Of a DNA stretch of 64,000 nucleotides, positions 1 through 11,976 are shown piece by piece. The position numbers and the translations under genes are program-made. Each line of letters starts with the position of its first letter. Position 1 is the stretch's first letter. The stretch covers positions 52,072,852 to 52,136,851 of the forward strand of contig NC_059503.1 of assembly GCF_914767665.1 (NCBI RefSeq), written 5' to 3'. The notes under the pieces were generated by a model. That model saw nothing but the letters and a program-made list of their open reading frames with translations, did no database searches and had not been told where the DNA came from. This DNA is from Harmonia axyridis (taxonomy: Eukaryota > Arthropoda > Insecta > Coleoptera > Coccinellidae).

Positions 1-1229
1 ATCGGGATAAATATTTTATCCAAACACTCCATTCCTTAGGGGTTGAGTAGTCAATAGCTCATAAAAGTTGGTTGGGATTTGTCTAATATATTCTCGACGT
101 ACGGTTCTATTTGGCTTGTTTCTATAGGTTTGAAAACAAATTTTATCTTGAAAATATGCGAATGAAACCGAAAATTAGTAAATATGCACTGCAAGGCAAA
201 AATATCTCATTTGAGACACAAATTTATACGCATTAGCATATGAGGTTAAGCAAATGCAGATTTATCCGTATAATTTTATAATACAATGCTCGTCGATGAA
301 GTGTGCTACATTTATCCATCGCACTGGAATAAGTACAAATATTTCGAAAACTGTAGGGGAACAAAATCCATACCATACGCTACAAAATGAGCACAATTTA
401 TCTAAATAAGAAAATTTCCGCTTGACAAGTAAGGGACAGACAGGGAAAACTCAAAATATCTCGAAAACTAAATGGGCACAACATTTTTTATTTACGGCAA
501 AAATTGGCACAAAATGGGCACAAAATACCCAAATAAAAAAATTTGAAAATTTCCATGTATGAGTCACAGCGTCAAGTTGGTGACTCACGGAAAAAACTCG
601 AAATATCTCGAATACTGAATGGGCACAAAATTTTTTTTATAAAAATTGGCCCAAAATGGGCACAAAATACTCAAAACAATTTGATACCAAAATTCTGGGA
701 GTGGATCACCAACTTGACGCACTTCATTACCAGGCCAATTTTAAGTTTAATAATTGCATCAACCTCGAAAGTTTAGGGTTTTTCCAATAAGAGTTTTCAT
801 TTTGGTATCACGAAAAACAATACCTCTTCAACTTCAAATTGTGAATTAACTTGATCAAATTGGGTATAAGTAATCAAATCCAAAGTGGGACTAAACACAT
901 TCAAATTGGAAATAATCAATTTCAAATTGACATATATTGTTATTTAATTCGAAATCCCTACAACTTTGTATGTCAAGAGGTATTAGCGAACGAATCTATA
1001 TACCAGAGTTCAATTCGAAAATATGCTCCATATCAAAATTAAAGATCCAGAACATTCTTTAGAAATTACATTCTCGAATGTTTTTTTACAGATACAAAAA
1101 GTGAAATAATGAATTCACATAGAAATTACTGTTTTCCCAATTTCAATGTGTTTATTCCCGATTTGAACGTGTTTCATCTCAATTTGAAAATGATTATTCT
1201 CAATTTGAATTTGTAAAGTCTCAAGTTGA
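1..1229. other. AT-rich spacer with local tandem repeats
   Basis: No gene is supported here. A loose unit of roughly 145 bp recurs about three times between 340 and 680, each with an 'atctcgaaaact...gggcacaaaat' core. The short reading frames inside it are by-products of the repeat. A perfect 15-bp inverted repeat (569-583 and 706-720, GCGTCAAGTTGGTGA) encloses the last unit. Confidence 0.55.
340..720. repeat. Degenerate tandem repeat, about 3 units, last unit inside a 15-bp inverted repeat
   Basis: Units begin near 340, 460 and 605 and share 'ctcgaaaactnaatgggcacaa' type sequence followed by 'gggcacaaaatac'. The last unit is flanked by the perfect inverted repeat GCGTCAAGTTGGTGA at 569-583 and its complement at 706-720. 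It looks like a decayed satellite-like or MITE-derived tract. Confidence 0.55.
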
Positions 1230-2115
1230 AAAGGTATAGGATATTCAAAGAGGAATCAATAAATGATTTTTCATTGTTACCATTGTCACCATATCCTTTT
1301 TCATAAAAGTTTCTATAACCAATTCGCACATTTGCGACTGTTTCTATATATTCGATAACTTCACGAATTCCATCTGTGTAGTCGTGAATCGAATGTGAAG
1401 CAATACTATAGACCTTATCTTTTACGTGGTACCCAAGAAAAAAGTTCAAGTCTGCAGGTGTTGAATCAGACCTTGGTGGCCAATTGTAATCACCTCTTCA
1501 AAGAATAACACGCCCAGGAAACTTTTCCGGCAAATTGCGATTATTTCGTAGATTATTTGGCACATAGCGCCGTCTTGTTGAAAAACGCTCAAGAAGTACG
1601 TTGTAACCTGGTTTATAATATAATAATAATAAGTTTATACATTATAAATTACAATAACCTTCCATAATACAATGTATCTGTAAAGATAATAAATAAACAA
1701 AGGAATGTCAAATTTCTAAGAGTGATAAGTAATCCACAAATCTGGGTTTTTCTCAACACTACAGACTACAGCAGCAATATTCTCATTTGTTCTGGAACCA
1801 CGCAAACGGTTTCGATTCTTCACTTCATCAACTTGTTCTAACAGCTCTAATTTTTCCACCAGTTTCTCTATTATCGTCCGAGAAGTTGCTTCACGACGTC
1901 CCAAAAGTGCTTCAGTTTTGCGAACCGTGATTGCAAAGTTTTCCTTTTCAGTTTTGAAGTGAATTTTAACGGTTTCACTGCTTTGTTGAAACGTCTATAG
2001 TTCCATTTTCAGCGATAACGTAGTTTTTACTTGTCAAATGCCAGAAGATGATAGCTTCTTAATGAAAGCTGCCCAGATAGCCAGCTATTCAAAATCAAAC
2101 CACTAATTAGAAAAC
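1230..2115 (-). pseudogene. IS630-like DNA transposon remnant, middle deleted
   Basis: Two separate pieces of one transposase lie on the minus strand. The upstream piece (1716-1904) has the N-terminal helix-turn-helix region, with GRREATSRTIIEKLVEKLEL and then ENIAAV. The downstream piece (about 1240-1500) has the C-terminal signature WPPRS...FFLGYHVKDKVYS, where related copies read RSCDL...FFLWGHVKNNVY. The central catalytic region is missing, and the third catalytic Asp region (SCDL) is altered. The subterminal block at about 1975-2110 matches the same block near 38150, 52930, 55760 and 62060, so this is one copy of a family with many members here. It is inactive. The family assignment (IS630/Tc1-mariner group, insect 'FFLWGY' type) comes from recalled motifs. 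Confidence 0.7.
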
Positions 2116-3904
2116 CCTTTATTATAATTCATCTACTCGCAAAATGTTACTATTAGGCTTGAATCTGTTATCATGGAAATAATGAGTTTTTCCAACTTTT
2201 GAATTTTTTTGTGAGACGTTTGAAACTGCTATATTATATCATAGTATAAGGAAAGGATAGTAAGTCAGTGTAGTGCTTTTTTCGATTTTGTTGATGTTGA
2301 GCGCCATCTAGTTGCACTCACGTTTAACCTCGAATTTTACTGTCAAAAATTGGTCCGTAAAGTGGAGCCCTCTGAAAAAATTGGTGTTATTTTGAAGAAC
2401 TAAAATATTTGAAATAGAGTGGTCAGAAGATTTCTATATTTTGATATTTTAAATTTTTTCTGCTCTGTAATAAGAATTTACGCGAGTGGCGTGTATTTGT
2501 GATAAACAAGTACAATGCTACAAGTTATCATGAAATCACTAATCAGGTCCAGTCGTCATGAAATGATATCTCTAGGTTTTTTCAGGATTTATGAATGGAA
2601 TAAACTCCATTTTCCGGAATATCGATATTGCAATTGAATGTATTTGAAGAATATTCGATTGATATTGTTTTGTTATAGATTGAGTGAGAATAGGTAAAGT
2701 TTCTATCAACATTAATTTCCTAATATCGTAAGTTCCAATGAAATTTCTCAAAAGCTATATTTAGCATTTGACAGTTGGTTTCGATCATTTTTCCCAACCT
2801 TTTACGATTCTTCGAGTTATGTATTTTATTATTCGACTGTAATAATTTTTTCTGACCGAAAAATCAGCCCATGTTTTTATGAATATTTGAAGAAAAGTTT
2901 ACCTCAAACAACCAAATTATATTGAAATATCTCAATTATGTTGAAAATAAATGAAATCATGTTTTATTTTTATATTTACCTTATATTTAAAATTGAAATG
3001 AATATTTTCGGGTTGTAGTTTGTGGATTGAACATATCAATGGATTTTTCATATAGCTCAGGAGCTTGAAATATTACAGGTTTCCTAGTAATACATCTTTT
3101 TAGTTTTCAGTTTTAATATCAAATAAAAGAAATTTTATAAAGAAAAGTTCAAGAGTTGGCAGATGGAATTTTAGTTCTTCTATACATATAAGCAAATAGC
3201 CACTCTCAGTGCTGTGCAGTTTTTTTATAAAGTAAATAAGCTACTTTATTAAATCCAAGCTCAACCATTAACGAAGAAAGAACTGAAAATGATTTTTTTA
3301 AATCAGAATCGTTGTTATCTGTGTTTAATTTAAACTCTTAGCTCTCTGGTTAACATCAGTTCTACAAGATCTTGTTCTAAATCTGTTATTTATCCAGCAT
3401 TTGAGAAAGGACCTATTGCCTCAATCCCTTCAATATTCAAGTAAATGGTAACAAGTGAGTATCAAGTGGAATTTAGATGTCAGAAATACATTAAAGAATT
3501 TAACTACGACCAGGTCAGAAGCTTTCGATTTCTAATTCAATAAAAATTTAGAGGGATTTCCTCAATTTTCACTGAATTAGAAATCAAAAGTTTCTGATTT
3601 TTTTTTGTTCTTGGAAGGAAACAATATGATGTATTTTTTCGATACTCTCGATCATTTGAATTCAACCCGCACCAATTCTTTACAAAATAATTTTATATGG
3701 GAATAAAGCTTTTCCGATATAAGACACTATACTATATTGAGTCTCAGTGCTGCCCTGATGATAATGAATTTGATGCTTTGAAAAGCACACAGTTTCAGTC
3801 AATAAAACCTTGTAATCATGAAGATACTGAGTGATATCAACGCGAATGCTCTTGCAACCATCAATAATTATTATGAATTAACTGGCAATTATTTCTTCAC
3901 GTCA
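2116..3904. other. AT-rich spacer, no gene
   Basis: No coding region or recognisable element body. The one notable item is the 25-bp motif at 2240-2264, which recurs inverted at 9203-9227 and may be the end of an old DNA transposon. Confidence 0.5.
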
Positions 3905-4310
3905 TTTATAGTTAATAATAATAATAAACTTTATTTAGCACTCGGCTATTGAAAACAATACAAATGTAATCCACTAACTTAATTAAATTCTTCATAAATA
4001 TAACTCATTAAACATTTTTTGAATTCTCTATAATTATAACAATATTTGATCTTTTCAGGTAGTTTATTGAAGATAACTAATCCCCTGCTAAATGTGGATC
4101 TATTCATTAATGTAGTATTAACTTTTTCTATGAAAAAATCATCTCGACGTCTTGTATTATAATTATGTATCTCATTAGCAAATTTTAGGTTTTCACTCAA
4201 ATATTCAGGTAACATTTCATTCCTTGCTTTGAATGTTAAATCTAATGTTCTATAAATAATCCTTTGATTGACACTCATCAATTTCAAACAATTTAACATA
4301 TTTCTTATGG
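3905..4310 (-). pseudogene. 3' end of a CR1/Jockey-group non-LTR retrotransposon
   Basis: The minus-strand frame 3979-4299 (about 106 residues) matches the C-terminal tail typical of CR1/Jockey-type reverse transcriptases. It contains QRIIYRTL, ARNEMLPEYL, YNTRRRDDF, SRGLVIFNKLPEKIK and EFKKCL in the usual order. Just downstream on the same strand lies an AATAAA-type signal, then a short (ATT)n run (3912-3932), as expected for a CR1-like 3' terminus. Everything upstream of the tail is missing, so this is a 5'-truncated insertion. Confidence 0.75.
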
Positions 4311-4410
4311 GAATTCTTTAATTACATTTCAAAATAATTCTCATACCTCTATTTTGTATCCTATCCTATGCTACCTTTATTCAAATTAAACATAACTGAC
4401 GAGCAATAAT

Positions 4411-4568
4411 CCCACAGGCGTAGCCAGGTTTCAGTTTCGGGGGGAGTTTAAAAAAAAAGAAAGGCTAATGGCAGAAATAAGAATTTTTTCATAAAGATAA
4501 ATGAGAATAAAAGAAGAAAAAGATTAATAAATTTCGACATCTTAAACATTTCGGGGGGGGGGGGGTTT
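4411..4568. mobile_element. hAT-like transposon end (weak)
   Basis: CACAGGCGTAGCCAGG followed by a G-rich run (4439-4446), and further in a run of 14 G (4553-4566) leading into 'tttttgaactccc', resembles the terminal region of insect hAT elements that start CAGGGGCGTAGCCAGG. I see no matching opposite end, so this is a fragment. Confidence 0.4.
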
Positions 4569-4929
4569 TTGAACTCCCAAATCAATATATATCTAGATTC
4601 CAATTATGAAGAAATTAGTGAAAAGCACCAAAATAATCACATTGACGGAAGGACACTGCTCTTGTTATAGAAACCTCAATTTTTCTGTGCTCATCAACAG
4701 TTGAAACCATAGAAATAATGGGACTCTTAGATAAAAAAAAGGTTTTTGACCATTTTCTATTATTTATATTGATACAAACCATACGATGTTATATATTTTT
4801 GAAATCAGGAAAAATTAAGCTTTCAAAAAATGACACGGAAATCTAGTATTCCCATTTGAAAAAACATAACCTTGGGTCATATCTTCGTAATTAAAAACCC
4901 CTTTGGAAAGTCGAGCACACCACTGGATT

Positions 4930-5182
4930 CTACGTAAAAAGTGCCTGTAGTATTTTAATTTCAGAACTCTATCATCAGTATTAGTGGAGATATAAATGTT
5001 TTTCGATATCGCCATTTTTCCAATTTTCACTTATAACTCGAAAACAAAAGAAGGTAGTCAAAAATAAATACTACTCTTGTTAGTTTCTCAGAAAAAGAGA
5101 CGGAGAAGAGGGTATCAGATTTTGTCTCCTCTGGTTTAAAAGTTGTAGTGCTAAAACATCGAAATTTGCACACCCTGTACTT
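4930..5182. repeat. Direct repeat, copy 1 of about 250 bp
   Basis: This block (TACGTAAAAAGTGCCTGTAG ... TTTGCACACCCTGTAC) is repeated almost base for base at 5627-5882. Its right end 'caccctgta' is the mirror of the 'tacagggtg' seen at the ends of many MITEs in this window, so it is probably one arm of such an element. Confidence 0.75.
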
Positions 5183-5626
5183 GTAACTCAAAAACGGTGC
5201 CTTTTGCAGATATATTCAACTTCAACCAAAATAAAATATTGTCTATTTTGAAGACAGAAGGGAAAAGTGTTGGAAACAAATTGTAACTGATATTTGAATT
5301 GCATCAAATTCAAAAAAATACCAGAATCGATGGGTAATGTCTAAGTAGGGCAATTATAATTTTACGGAAACAATGATTTAATCCTCATGATTGGACACGT
5401 AATTAAAAAACTTGTCTTATGAGATATAGTACATCCAAAATCACTTGGAGGAAGCCAGAATACTTCGATCATATAACGATTATCCAAATTTTCAGAAATT
5501 TCGTTGGGGTCAGTGGATTCATTGCCTAACAATACTTTCAAATAAACCCCGGTATTTAGCGGATCGCGGTATCCACATCAAAGGAACATCTGGCCAAGCG
5601 TTTTTATGGACTAGTGACTTTGGATA
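5183..5626. other. Spacer between the two direct repeats
   Basis: About 445 bp with no recognised gene. A 79-codon frame at 5445-5684 runs out into the second repeat copy and shows no family resemblance. Confidence 0.4.
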
Positions 5627-5882
5627 CTACGTAAAAAAGTGCCTGTATAGTATTTTAATTTCAGAACTCTATCATCAGTATTAGTGGAGATATAAATGTT
5701 TTCCGATATCGCCATTTTTCCAATGTTCGCTTATAACTCGAAAACAAAAGAAGGTAGTCAAAAATAAATACTACTCTTGTTAGTTTCTCAGAAAAGAGAC
5801 GGAGAAGAGGGTATCAGATTTTGTCTATCTCCTCTGGTTCAAAAGTTGTAGTGCTAAAACATCGAAATTTGCCCACCCTGTA
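5627..5882. repeat. Direct repeat, copy 2 of about 250 bp
   Basis: Near-identical to 4930-5182, with a few single-base differences and small indels. Its right edge abuts the reverse-transcriptase tail that begins at about 5885, with no spacer. Confidence 0.75.
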
Positions 5883-5884
5883 CA

Positions 5885-6455
5885 TGTTCTCCCAATATCA
5901 TCCACTCATTGAACAAGAGAGAAGATACGTGACCAGAGCGGTGGACAATGAGTCGCTTGAGATTAGGTTGTTCAGGAAGAGTTGCTCACAACGTTTCATT
6001 TTCTATATTGGGCCTAAGTACTATTACAGAATCCCACTAAATATTAGAAGAATTGAGAATAGAGAAAGGTTCAGTAGGGAGCTCAGGAAACTTTTGTTCG
6101 AGAACCGATTCACCTTCGATTCGTGAATTTGATATATTTCATTTTGTTTTTTTTTTTTGGAATCCTTAAGCTGTTGATTCTTGCCGTGAAGTGCAAAGTT
6201 TGTTGTTCTCTATGTCCGCGCCTCTCCTTTCATCTCATCTAGGGTTTTCTTTTGTTTTTTTTTTGTTTTTACTACTTGATAAGCCTATGCTCAAAGTCCT
6301 CAGAAAGTCCGAACAACATGAACAAGCACTGATTAGTTGTTGTTTCGTCTTGATGGGGATAACATTGAAATTGTTGTATGTATTTTGTACTATATTTAAG
6401 CACATTGTAATTGTGGTTGGAATCTCAAATAAATTGAAAAAAATTGAAAATTGTT
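5885..6455 (+). pseudogene. Non-LTR retrotransposon 3' end (RT tail plus 3' UTR)
   Basis: The + frame from about 5890 to 6126 encodes a typical C-terminal tail of a non-LTR reverse transcriptase: FIFYIGPKYYYRIPLNIRRI followed by RFSRELRKLLFE and a stop. About 320 bp of T-rich 3' UTR follow. The end has AATAAATTG and a short run of (AATTGAAA)-like units at about 6431-6455, suggesting the 3' terminus. The fragment is 5'-truncated right against the 250-bp repeat. It is a different family from the tail at 3905-4310. Confidence 0.65.
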
Positions 6456-6937
6456 TGCCGGTCTTGAAGGTGGCCCTAGATCGTAATGCGTTCAATTATC
6501 CTTCTGACCTTGTAGTAAAAGAAATTGGAGTTATGACTTAAAAAGGTACACAAGAAAACGCAAAAAAGATAGAAGTGTTAAACGACAAGAAATGTAATAA
6601 ATCATGACAGGAACTTTGAAAATTTGCATTTCCTTATCATTTTAAGATATTTAAGATGTTATCATTTTATTGTTGTAATTTAATGAATCCTCAAACCTCA
6701 AAACAATTTTCATTAATGAAATTGCATAAAAAAACCATCTAAATAGACCAGCAGTATCATTCATTATCGCTCATTGTTCCAAATTATCGAGAAAATTAAT
6801 ACCGATTATCCAAAGCGGAGCTAATTTTCGAGGCTAATTCTCAATCAAAAACAGTACACACTTAATAGATGAAATAAAACATATCAAGCAACCTAAAAAT
6901 TGAAAATTTATTTCGTTTGACGTAAAAAATTTTTTCT

Positions 6938-7060
6938 ATTATAATAATAATAATTCTTTATTGCCATAACAAAGTGTTACATCATTTATTACATTGTGCA
7001 ATAGGTGAGCATATCACTAAAGCGATATCTTCCTGCCTACCTAAAAAATGTTTTTAGCTG
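6938..7060 (-). mobile_element. Short 3' fragment of a (TAA)n-tailed non-LTR element
   Basis: TAATAATAATAATTCTTTAT at 6944-6962 reads on the minus strand as AATAAAG followed by ATT repeats, the 3' terminus seen on other CR1-like fragments here (3912, 20763). Only about 100 bp of body is visible. Confidence 0.45.
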
Positions 7061-7312
7061 AAATATTCATGGATTATTCAGAACGTAGAATTATCTTAAA
7101 CCCTTCAAATAAAAATTGTATTTATTGGTGCAGGTAGGTAGATGACCTTATTTGTTGCTTTTAAGGTACCTACTGACGCATACGTAAATATAGGTGCTCC
7201 TCCCTTTGATATCTTCAAACAGATATCTAGAAATTTCAGATTGCAGATACGTTTAAACATGAAATTTGTTAAAATTGATATCTTTCGATAGTAGATTAAT
7301 CTATATGACACA

Positions 7313-7888
7313 TTATCCGGGACGTATTAGAAATGCCATAAATAATAGTATATTATTCAACGAGCGGTAATGTAGGTCATAAATCACGCTGATGAAGTTT
7401 GCAGCACGAGCCGCAGGCGAGTGCTGTAATTCATCAAGTGAGTTATGACCATTACCGCAAGTTGAATCAATACTTTCTCTAATTCTGTGGTTATTCCGTT
7501 CATTCTTCCACATCTTGTAGAACAAAATCGTGCGAGAAAATATCAGAAACGCACAGTTTTCATGGTTATATTTCATTATTATATGTTGGTACTCCGAACT
7601 TTCCGCCACGGCTTTATCTGTCAATTCATCAATTTGCCTTAAAGAAATTAGTTCTGCCAACCAACATTTTTCAATGCAAAAATCACTAAATGATATTTTT
7701 GGAAATATTTCATTAATTTCAACAAAAATGCAATTAATTAGAGAAAATAATGTATAATACTCGTTCAGAAGGCTCATTCTACCACTCGTTCATTCAAAAA
7801 CTCGCCACTTCGTGGCTCGTTTTTGAATTTTGAACTCGTGGAAAAATATCAATGCCTTCTGCACTTGTATTATAAATAACTATTATCT
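7313..7888 (-). mobile_element. Palindrome-ended element, copy A (longest copy, 154-codon frame)
   Basis: The core at 7475-7884 (TTCTCTAATTCTGTGG ... AATAACTATT) is shared with copies at 21808-22216 (opposite orientation) and 23939-24349. Its right end is a long imperfect palindrome (about 7745-7884) centred on CGCCACTTCGTGGC. Copy A alone also has a second long palindrome on its left (about 7341-7468) centred near 'gagccgcaggc'. An open minus-strand frame of 154 codons (7313-7777) crosses the core. Its central stretch (ISLRQIDELTDKAVAES...) is also open in the other two copies. I do not recognise the protein. A small structured element of unknown class is the safest description. Confidence 0.6.
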
Positions 7889-8999
7889 ACGACTATTACA
7901 ATAAATAATAAAATACAAGAATAGAGAAAGAACTTAATTGACAAACTCCAAAACTTACCCATAAACGTCAAAATTATCGAAGTGACATTCCTTCCCTCAA
8001 TAACAATAAAGGAATGTTCCCTTTCGGCCAATCGAATGGAAGCACAGAATTATAGAAGCACAAATCTATCTTTTCCGATTTATTATAGTGAGTTATATAG
8101 TAGTGAGTTATTATAACTCAGGCTGTTTATTAATAGATACTATTAATTGCTCAAAAGCAGTTGAATATTGAATATATAATTCAATAGGAGTAGATAAATT
8201 AATTTATCTACGACTGTATTGTCATATTTTTAAAATCAAATTGTCATTTGGGAAATCTAGAAATAATTTTCATTACATGACAACGTTCAAAATACAATAG
8301 ATCCTTAAGTAGACGCAGTAATCCTTCGCTGGGACACAACAATATACAATCTACATAGACTCATTACAGGTATACAGGTACAAAAAGAATGATCGAGCGG
8401 ATTTTGAAAACATAAAATTCTCCAGGAATACACTTCGTGCTCAATTCTATGAAAGATTCAAAAAACTTTGTTTTTCTGATTCAGTTTTGTAAGAGGAGGA
8501 TGTTACTTCAGTTGATGTGTGTACATTTTGAGACCCCAAGATTTGTCGGTTCTCAATTCAGAATCAAAAAATATTTGACCACTGAAATAGAGAAATGTCT
8601 AAAAATCATAATGCATTGGGAACAGGAAAAGCAAGGTTTCAAATGAAAAAACTCTGCAAACGATTAAAAAGACGGCATTACATTTCGAATGTAGAATCTT
8701 ATATTATTATTATTAAAACTCTTTATTGCTAAATTCATCTGTTTGAATCTTATATTGAATTTTTATATTTCTTTCATTGATTATATCCCAATTCTATTCA
8801 TATGTCTTCGGATGAAAACCACTTTTTACTATTATATGAATAATTTTAATTCAATTGTATCTATCAATTTGTTTTAATTATTCCTGAATAGTGAGTTAAG
8901 TGATCATTCAAACTTTTATCGTAATGCAAAACGCAATTATTCGAATAAATATTCAATAAATATTCGAATATTCAAATGTATAGTGGTAACTTTTCAACC
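7889..8999. other. AT-rich spacer with a short (ATT)n tract
   Basis: No gene is supported. At 8701-8717 a run of TAT/ATT units next to AAACTCTTTATTGC looks like another (TAA)n-type retroelement 3' end on the minus strand. The 69-codon frame at 8437-8646 matches nothing I know. Confidence 0.4.
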
Positions 9000-9236
9000 T
9001 TTTCAACCACGCCACTGAATGAATTATCGTATTATTTCTGCGCCATCTATACCTCAGCTTATGATTCAGCGCCAGCTGTTTTCGAGTTACTTCTTCATTT
9101 TGGGTAGTCAATAGTGTTCGATATATGCAACCCGTAACACGACAAATGCAACTACAGTAGCGACCCCTGGTGAACAGTTCCTTGCCGCCAAACGGCGGTT
9201 GGCTTACTTTCCATTCCTTATACTATGATTATATCT
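9000..9236. mobile_element. Putative DNA-transposon end sharing a terminal motif with 2240
   Basis: CTTACTTTCCATTCC...TACTATG (9203-9227) is the inverted form of the motif at 2240-2264. Both sites have a 'gcgccatct' block a short distance inward. A hairpin CCGCCAAACGGCGG lies at 9185-9198. No transposase is visible. Confidence 0.35.
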
Positions 9237-9698
9237 AATTGCAAAATTTCATCTCGATCGAATTCCTAGTTCTAAAAAGACCATATTCACGGAACGCCTA
9301 GTCCAAATCGAATGTACTCAACCGTGACATTCAAGATCTTTGGTTCCGAAAGTAAACATGAATAAAACACACTTTCATTAAGAATATCCATCAAATTTTA
9401 TTTCAATATAATGCTTAGGCGATCCTTGTGAGGCAATTCTAGATGACTCTTCGGCACATTTCTGTATCTTCAAATCGAATAGAGATGGTATTAAACGAAT
9501 AGAAATGCACCAGAATCGTTTTGAATTGGTATTCTGTAACTCGAGTAGAATTATCATGGATATCAATTACGAATTATATTGGTCGATAAAAGAAGAATAG
9601 GATACAGAATATGAAGTTTATACGCGGTAGAATCTGAAATATTCTGAATTCTCATATTACGATTCGATTCGTTTGTTTCTATTTGAGTTACAGAATAG

Positions 9699-10045
9699 GG
9701 CTGAATCATCATTATCATCATCATTCAGCCCTAAACCGTTCACTGCTGGACATATGCCTCCCCAAGGCATTTCCATCTTAATCTATTCTGTGCGGCTTCC
9801 ATCCAATTGGTGTGGATTCTTTTCAAGTCATCGGTCCATCTGGTTGGAGGTCGGCCTCGGCTTCGCTTGTCTGCTCTTGGTCGCCATTCCAGAATTTTCC
9901 TCGTCCACCTTCCGTCGTTAGATTCTGTCTCTTAGACTTATTCCCAGCATCGATCGTTCCATCCTGCGCTGCGTTTTCTGCAGTTTTCGTGCCGATGCTT
10001 TGGTCAGGGTTAAGGTCTTCTGCAGGGCTGAATATCTCATCAATA
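9699..10045 (-). pseudogene. RTE-like non-LTR retrotransposon 3' end
   Basis: On the minus strand the three frames piece together the tail typical of RTE-like endonuclease/reverse transcriptases: TQRRMERSMLGISLRDRI, then (after a deletion) a stretch resembling RGRPPTRWTDDLKR, and WKCLGEAYVQQ at the end. A tail of ATGATGATAATGATG units follows (9711-9725), typical of RTE elements. Frameshifts and an internal deletion make it a pseudogene. The two + strand frames of about 80 codons over this stretch are shadows. Confidence 0.7.
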
Positions 10046-10139
10046 ATTCAATATTGAGTACTTTTGGCATATAAATACAATTCTTCATGAAAAATCTCAA
10101 AATAACCTAAGGATTATAATTCACAGTTCATGTTGTATG

Positions 10140-10975
10140 GTTTGTTACATCACTTTGCTGGAACCACATCTCTTCCAAATCTATATTATCAATTTCAGGC
10201 AAAAAAAACGGTAATCATTTGGCCATAGCGATGAGAATTTGAGGTTTGAGTGACACCTTCTTCATTCTCAAAGAATCATTCTACCAGACCAAATTGCACA
10301 TCATACAGTGACTTTTTGGGGATGTAATGGTCTCTCAGCAGTAACATGAGGATTTTCACTGCCCCATATACGACAATTTTACTCGTTTACATAGCCACCA
10401 AGTGAAAAATGTGCTTCGTCGCTGAAGAAAATTTATCCAAACGTTGTTGCTCACGCATCCAAGTGGCATATTATGTTCTGCGCAGTCCATGATCAGTTGG
10501 CTTCTGTTCTTGTGTCAACTGAATATTATGAAGATGGAGATGCCAATCCAGATGCAAAATAAGCCATAGCGTGTCGTAAAGAAGGCCCAAATGTTGTGCG
10601 AGCCGAGAAAAGAAAACTTTGGATCCTCTTTAACACTTTCTCTAACAACAGCAATTTTTTCAGTCGAGCCTGCATTTCGATGATGTGTGGGACTTAAGAC
10701 TTCTGTACGAGATCAAACCTCTTCGGAGTTTTTCACTGCCTCAACAATTCTACGCTCAGATGAATGATTATGTCCATCATAATCGGCCCATAATGCACGA
10801 AAGGTACCAAATAGTTTTGTAGTAAGTTTTCACACGTTCAGCAGTAGATAAACGATACATATTATCGACTGGCTAACCTTCAACTAAATAATGACACTTC
10901 GGATGACAGATCTGTTCGACATTTTTCATTGTAACAGGTCAGTTAATATAAGGAAAAATCCTATTAAATTAGTCG
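10140..10975 (-). pseudogene. IS630-like transposase remnant
   Basis: On the minus strand, short blocks in shifting frames follow the order of an insect IS630/Tc1-mariner-type transposase: YRLSTAERVKTYYK near 10845 at the N-terminus, a block equivalent to 'SDEAHF...GYVN' near 10390-10440, and one equivalent to 'HPQKVTVWC...' near 10290-10330. No frame stays open beyond about 60 codons. It is a diverged relative of the copies at 34125 and 54888. Confidence 0.55.
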
Positions 10976-10984
10976 CTCAAACCT

Positions 10985-11480
10985 AAAAGAAATTTGAAGG
11001 ATAAATGAGAACTGATGCCGCAACCTTCAAACGACCCGATAAAACACCAGTAAAGCCCATCCTACACCTCCGCAAACAAAAAAGCCCTCGCTCCTACGTT
11101 CAAAGCGGTTCCTCTACATCTTCATCAGTTATCTCGATGAAAAACGTAACGAGAAAACTTTTACACACCGACAAATATATTAATTGGCACGAGACTACCT
11201 CTGACAACTCCCACTTTTTCGATAGAACGAATTAGGTCTTGATAGATTGCCGCGTTAGTCATTTGTCAACAATTTCCTGGGAAAAACAGCCTTTCACTCG
11301 GATTTGCTTCCTGTCCTTGTAATGGTGACCTCAAATTAAGTTTTCGGCGGTTCCGTCAAACCGGGGAGAGTTTGGGGCGGCGAGGAGTATATTTCAATCC
11401 GACTGACAGCTTGATATTTTCATGTAGGGAGTTCCTACCTGAGGTGTTTCCAGAGAGAGTCGATGTGGGAAGTTTTAGGA
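10985..11480. other. Less AT-rich unique stretch, possible conserved non-coding DNA
   Basis: No transposon similarity is seen. The 76-codon frame at 11005-11235 has no family resemblance. Composition is clearly less AT-rich than the surroundings (for example 'gtcaaaccggggagagtttggggcggcgagg' around 11356), which is why it is a candidate conserved block. Confidence 0.3.
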
Positions 11481-11976
11481 AGAACTTTTCTGTTTTCATT
11501 CGGTTTTATTATGACTAACGTCATTGTTTCAATGCATTGCTGTTAAAATTTACGACTCACAGTAATAAATTTGAAGAAACTCAGGCTCAGGAAAAATTTA
11601 AATTAATTTGAATCGTATTCGATTATTTCGTGAAGTTATTTCCAGAAACAAATGAGTTATACACAAAAAAATCTCGATTTTCAGTTTGTTCGAGATATCT
11701 CGGGAACCATTGGAGATATTTTGAACCAACACACTATTCATTAAATAACGCAATTTCTAACGGTTTTCGATATCCCTGTAGTGCCCTTCTAAATAGTTCT
11801 AACCCTGTATATTCAATTTAATTATTTGAAATATGCCTACTCCGGATTCAGACGGTTAAAAATAGAATTGATGACTATTATTTCATTCAAATAATATTGT
11901 CATTAGTTCAATTTCAGATACTGAAAACTCCAGAACTATTGATATTTCATGTTATTAAATTATATATATACATATA

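Noticed and set aside
4553..4566. Run of 14 G as a G-quadruplex regulator
   Set aside because: More simply explained as the G-rich subterminal tract of a hAT-like element; its length may also be unreliable.
6191..6541. 116-codon frame with hydrophobic stretches
   Set aside because: It overlaps the T-rich 3' UTR of a non-LTR element, and hydrophobicity follows from poly-T.
7530..7757. 75-codon + frame (also at 21934 and 23994 in the related copies)
   Set aside because: It is antisense to the better-preserved frame of the palindrome-ended element.
9673..10057. Two + frames of about 80 codons, Ser/Pro-rich
   Set aside because: They are shadows of the minus-strand RTE-like tail.
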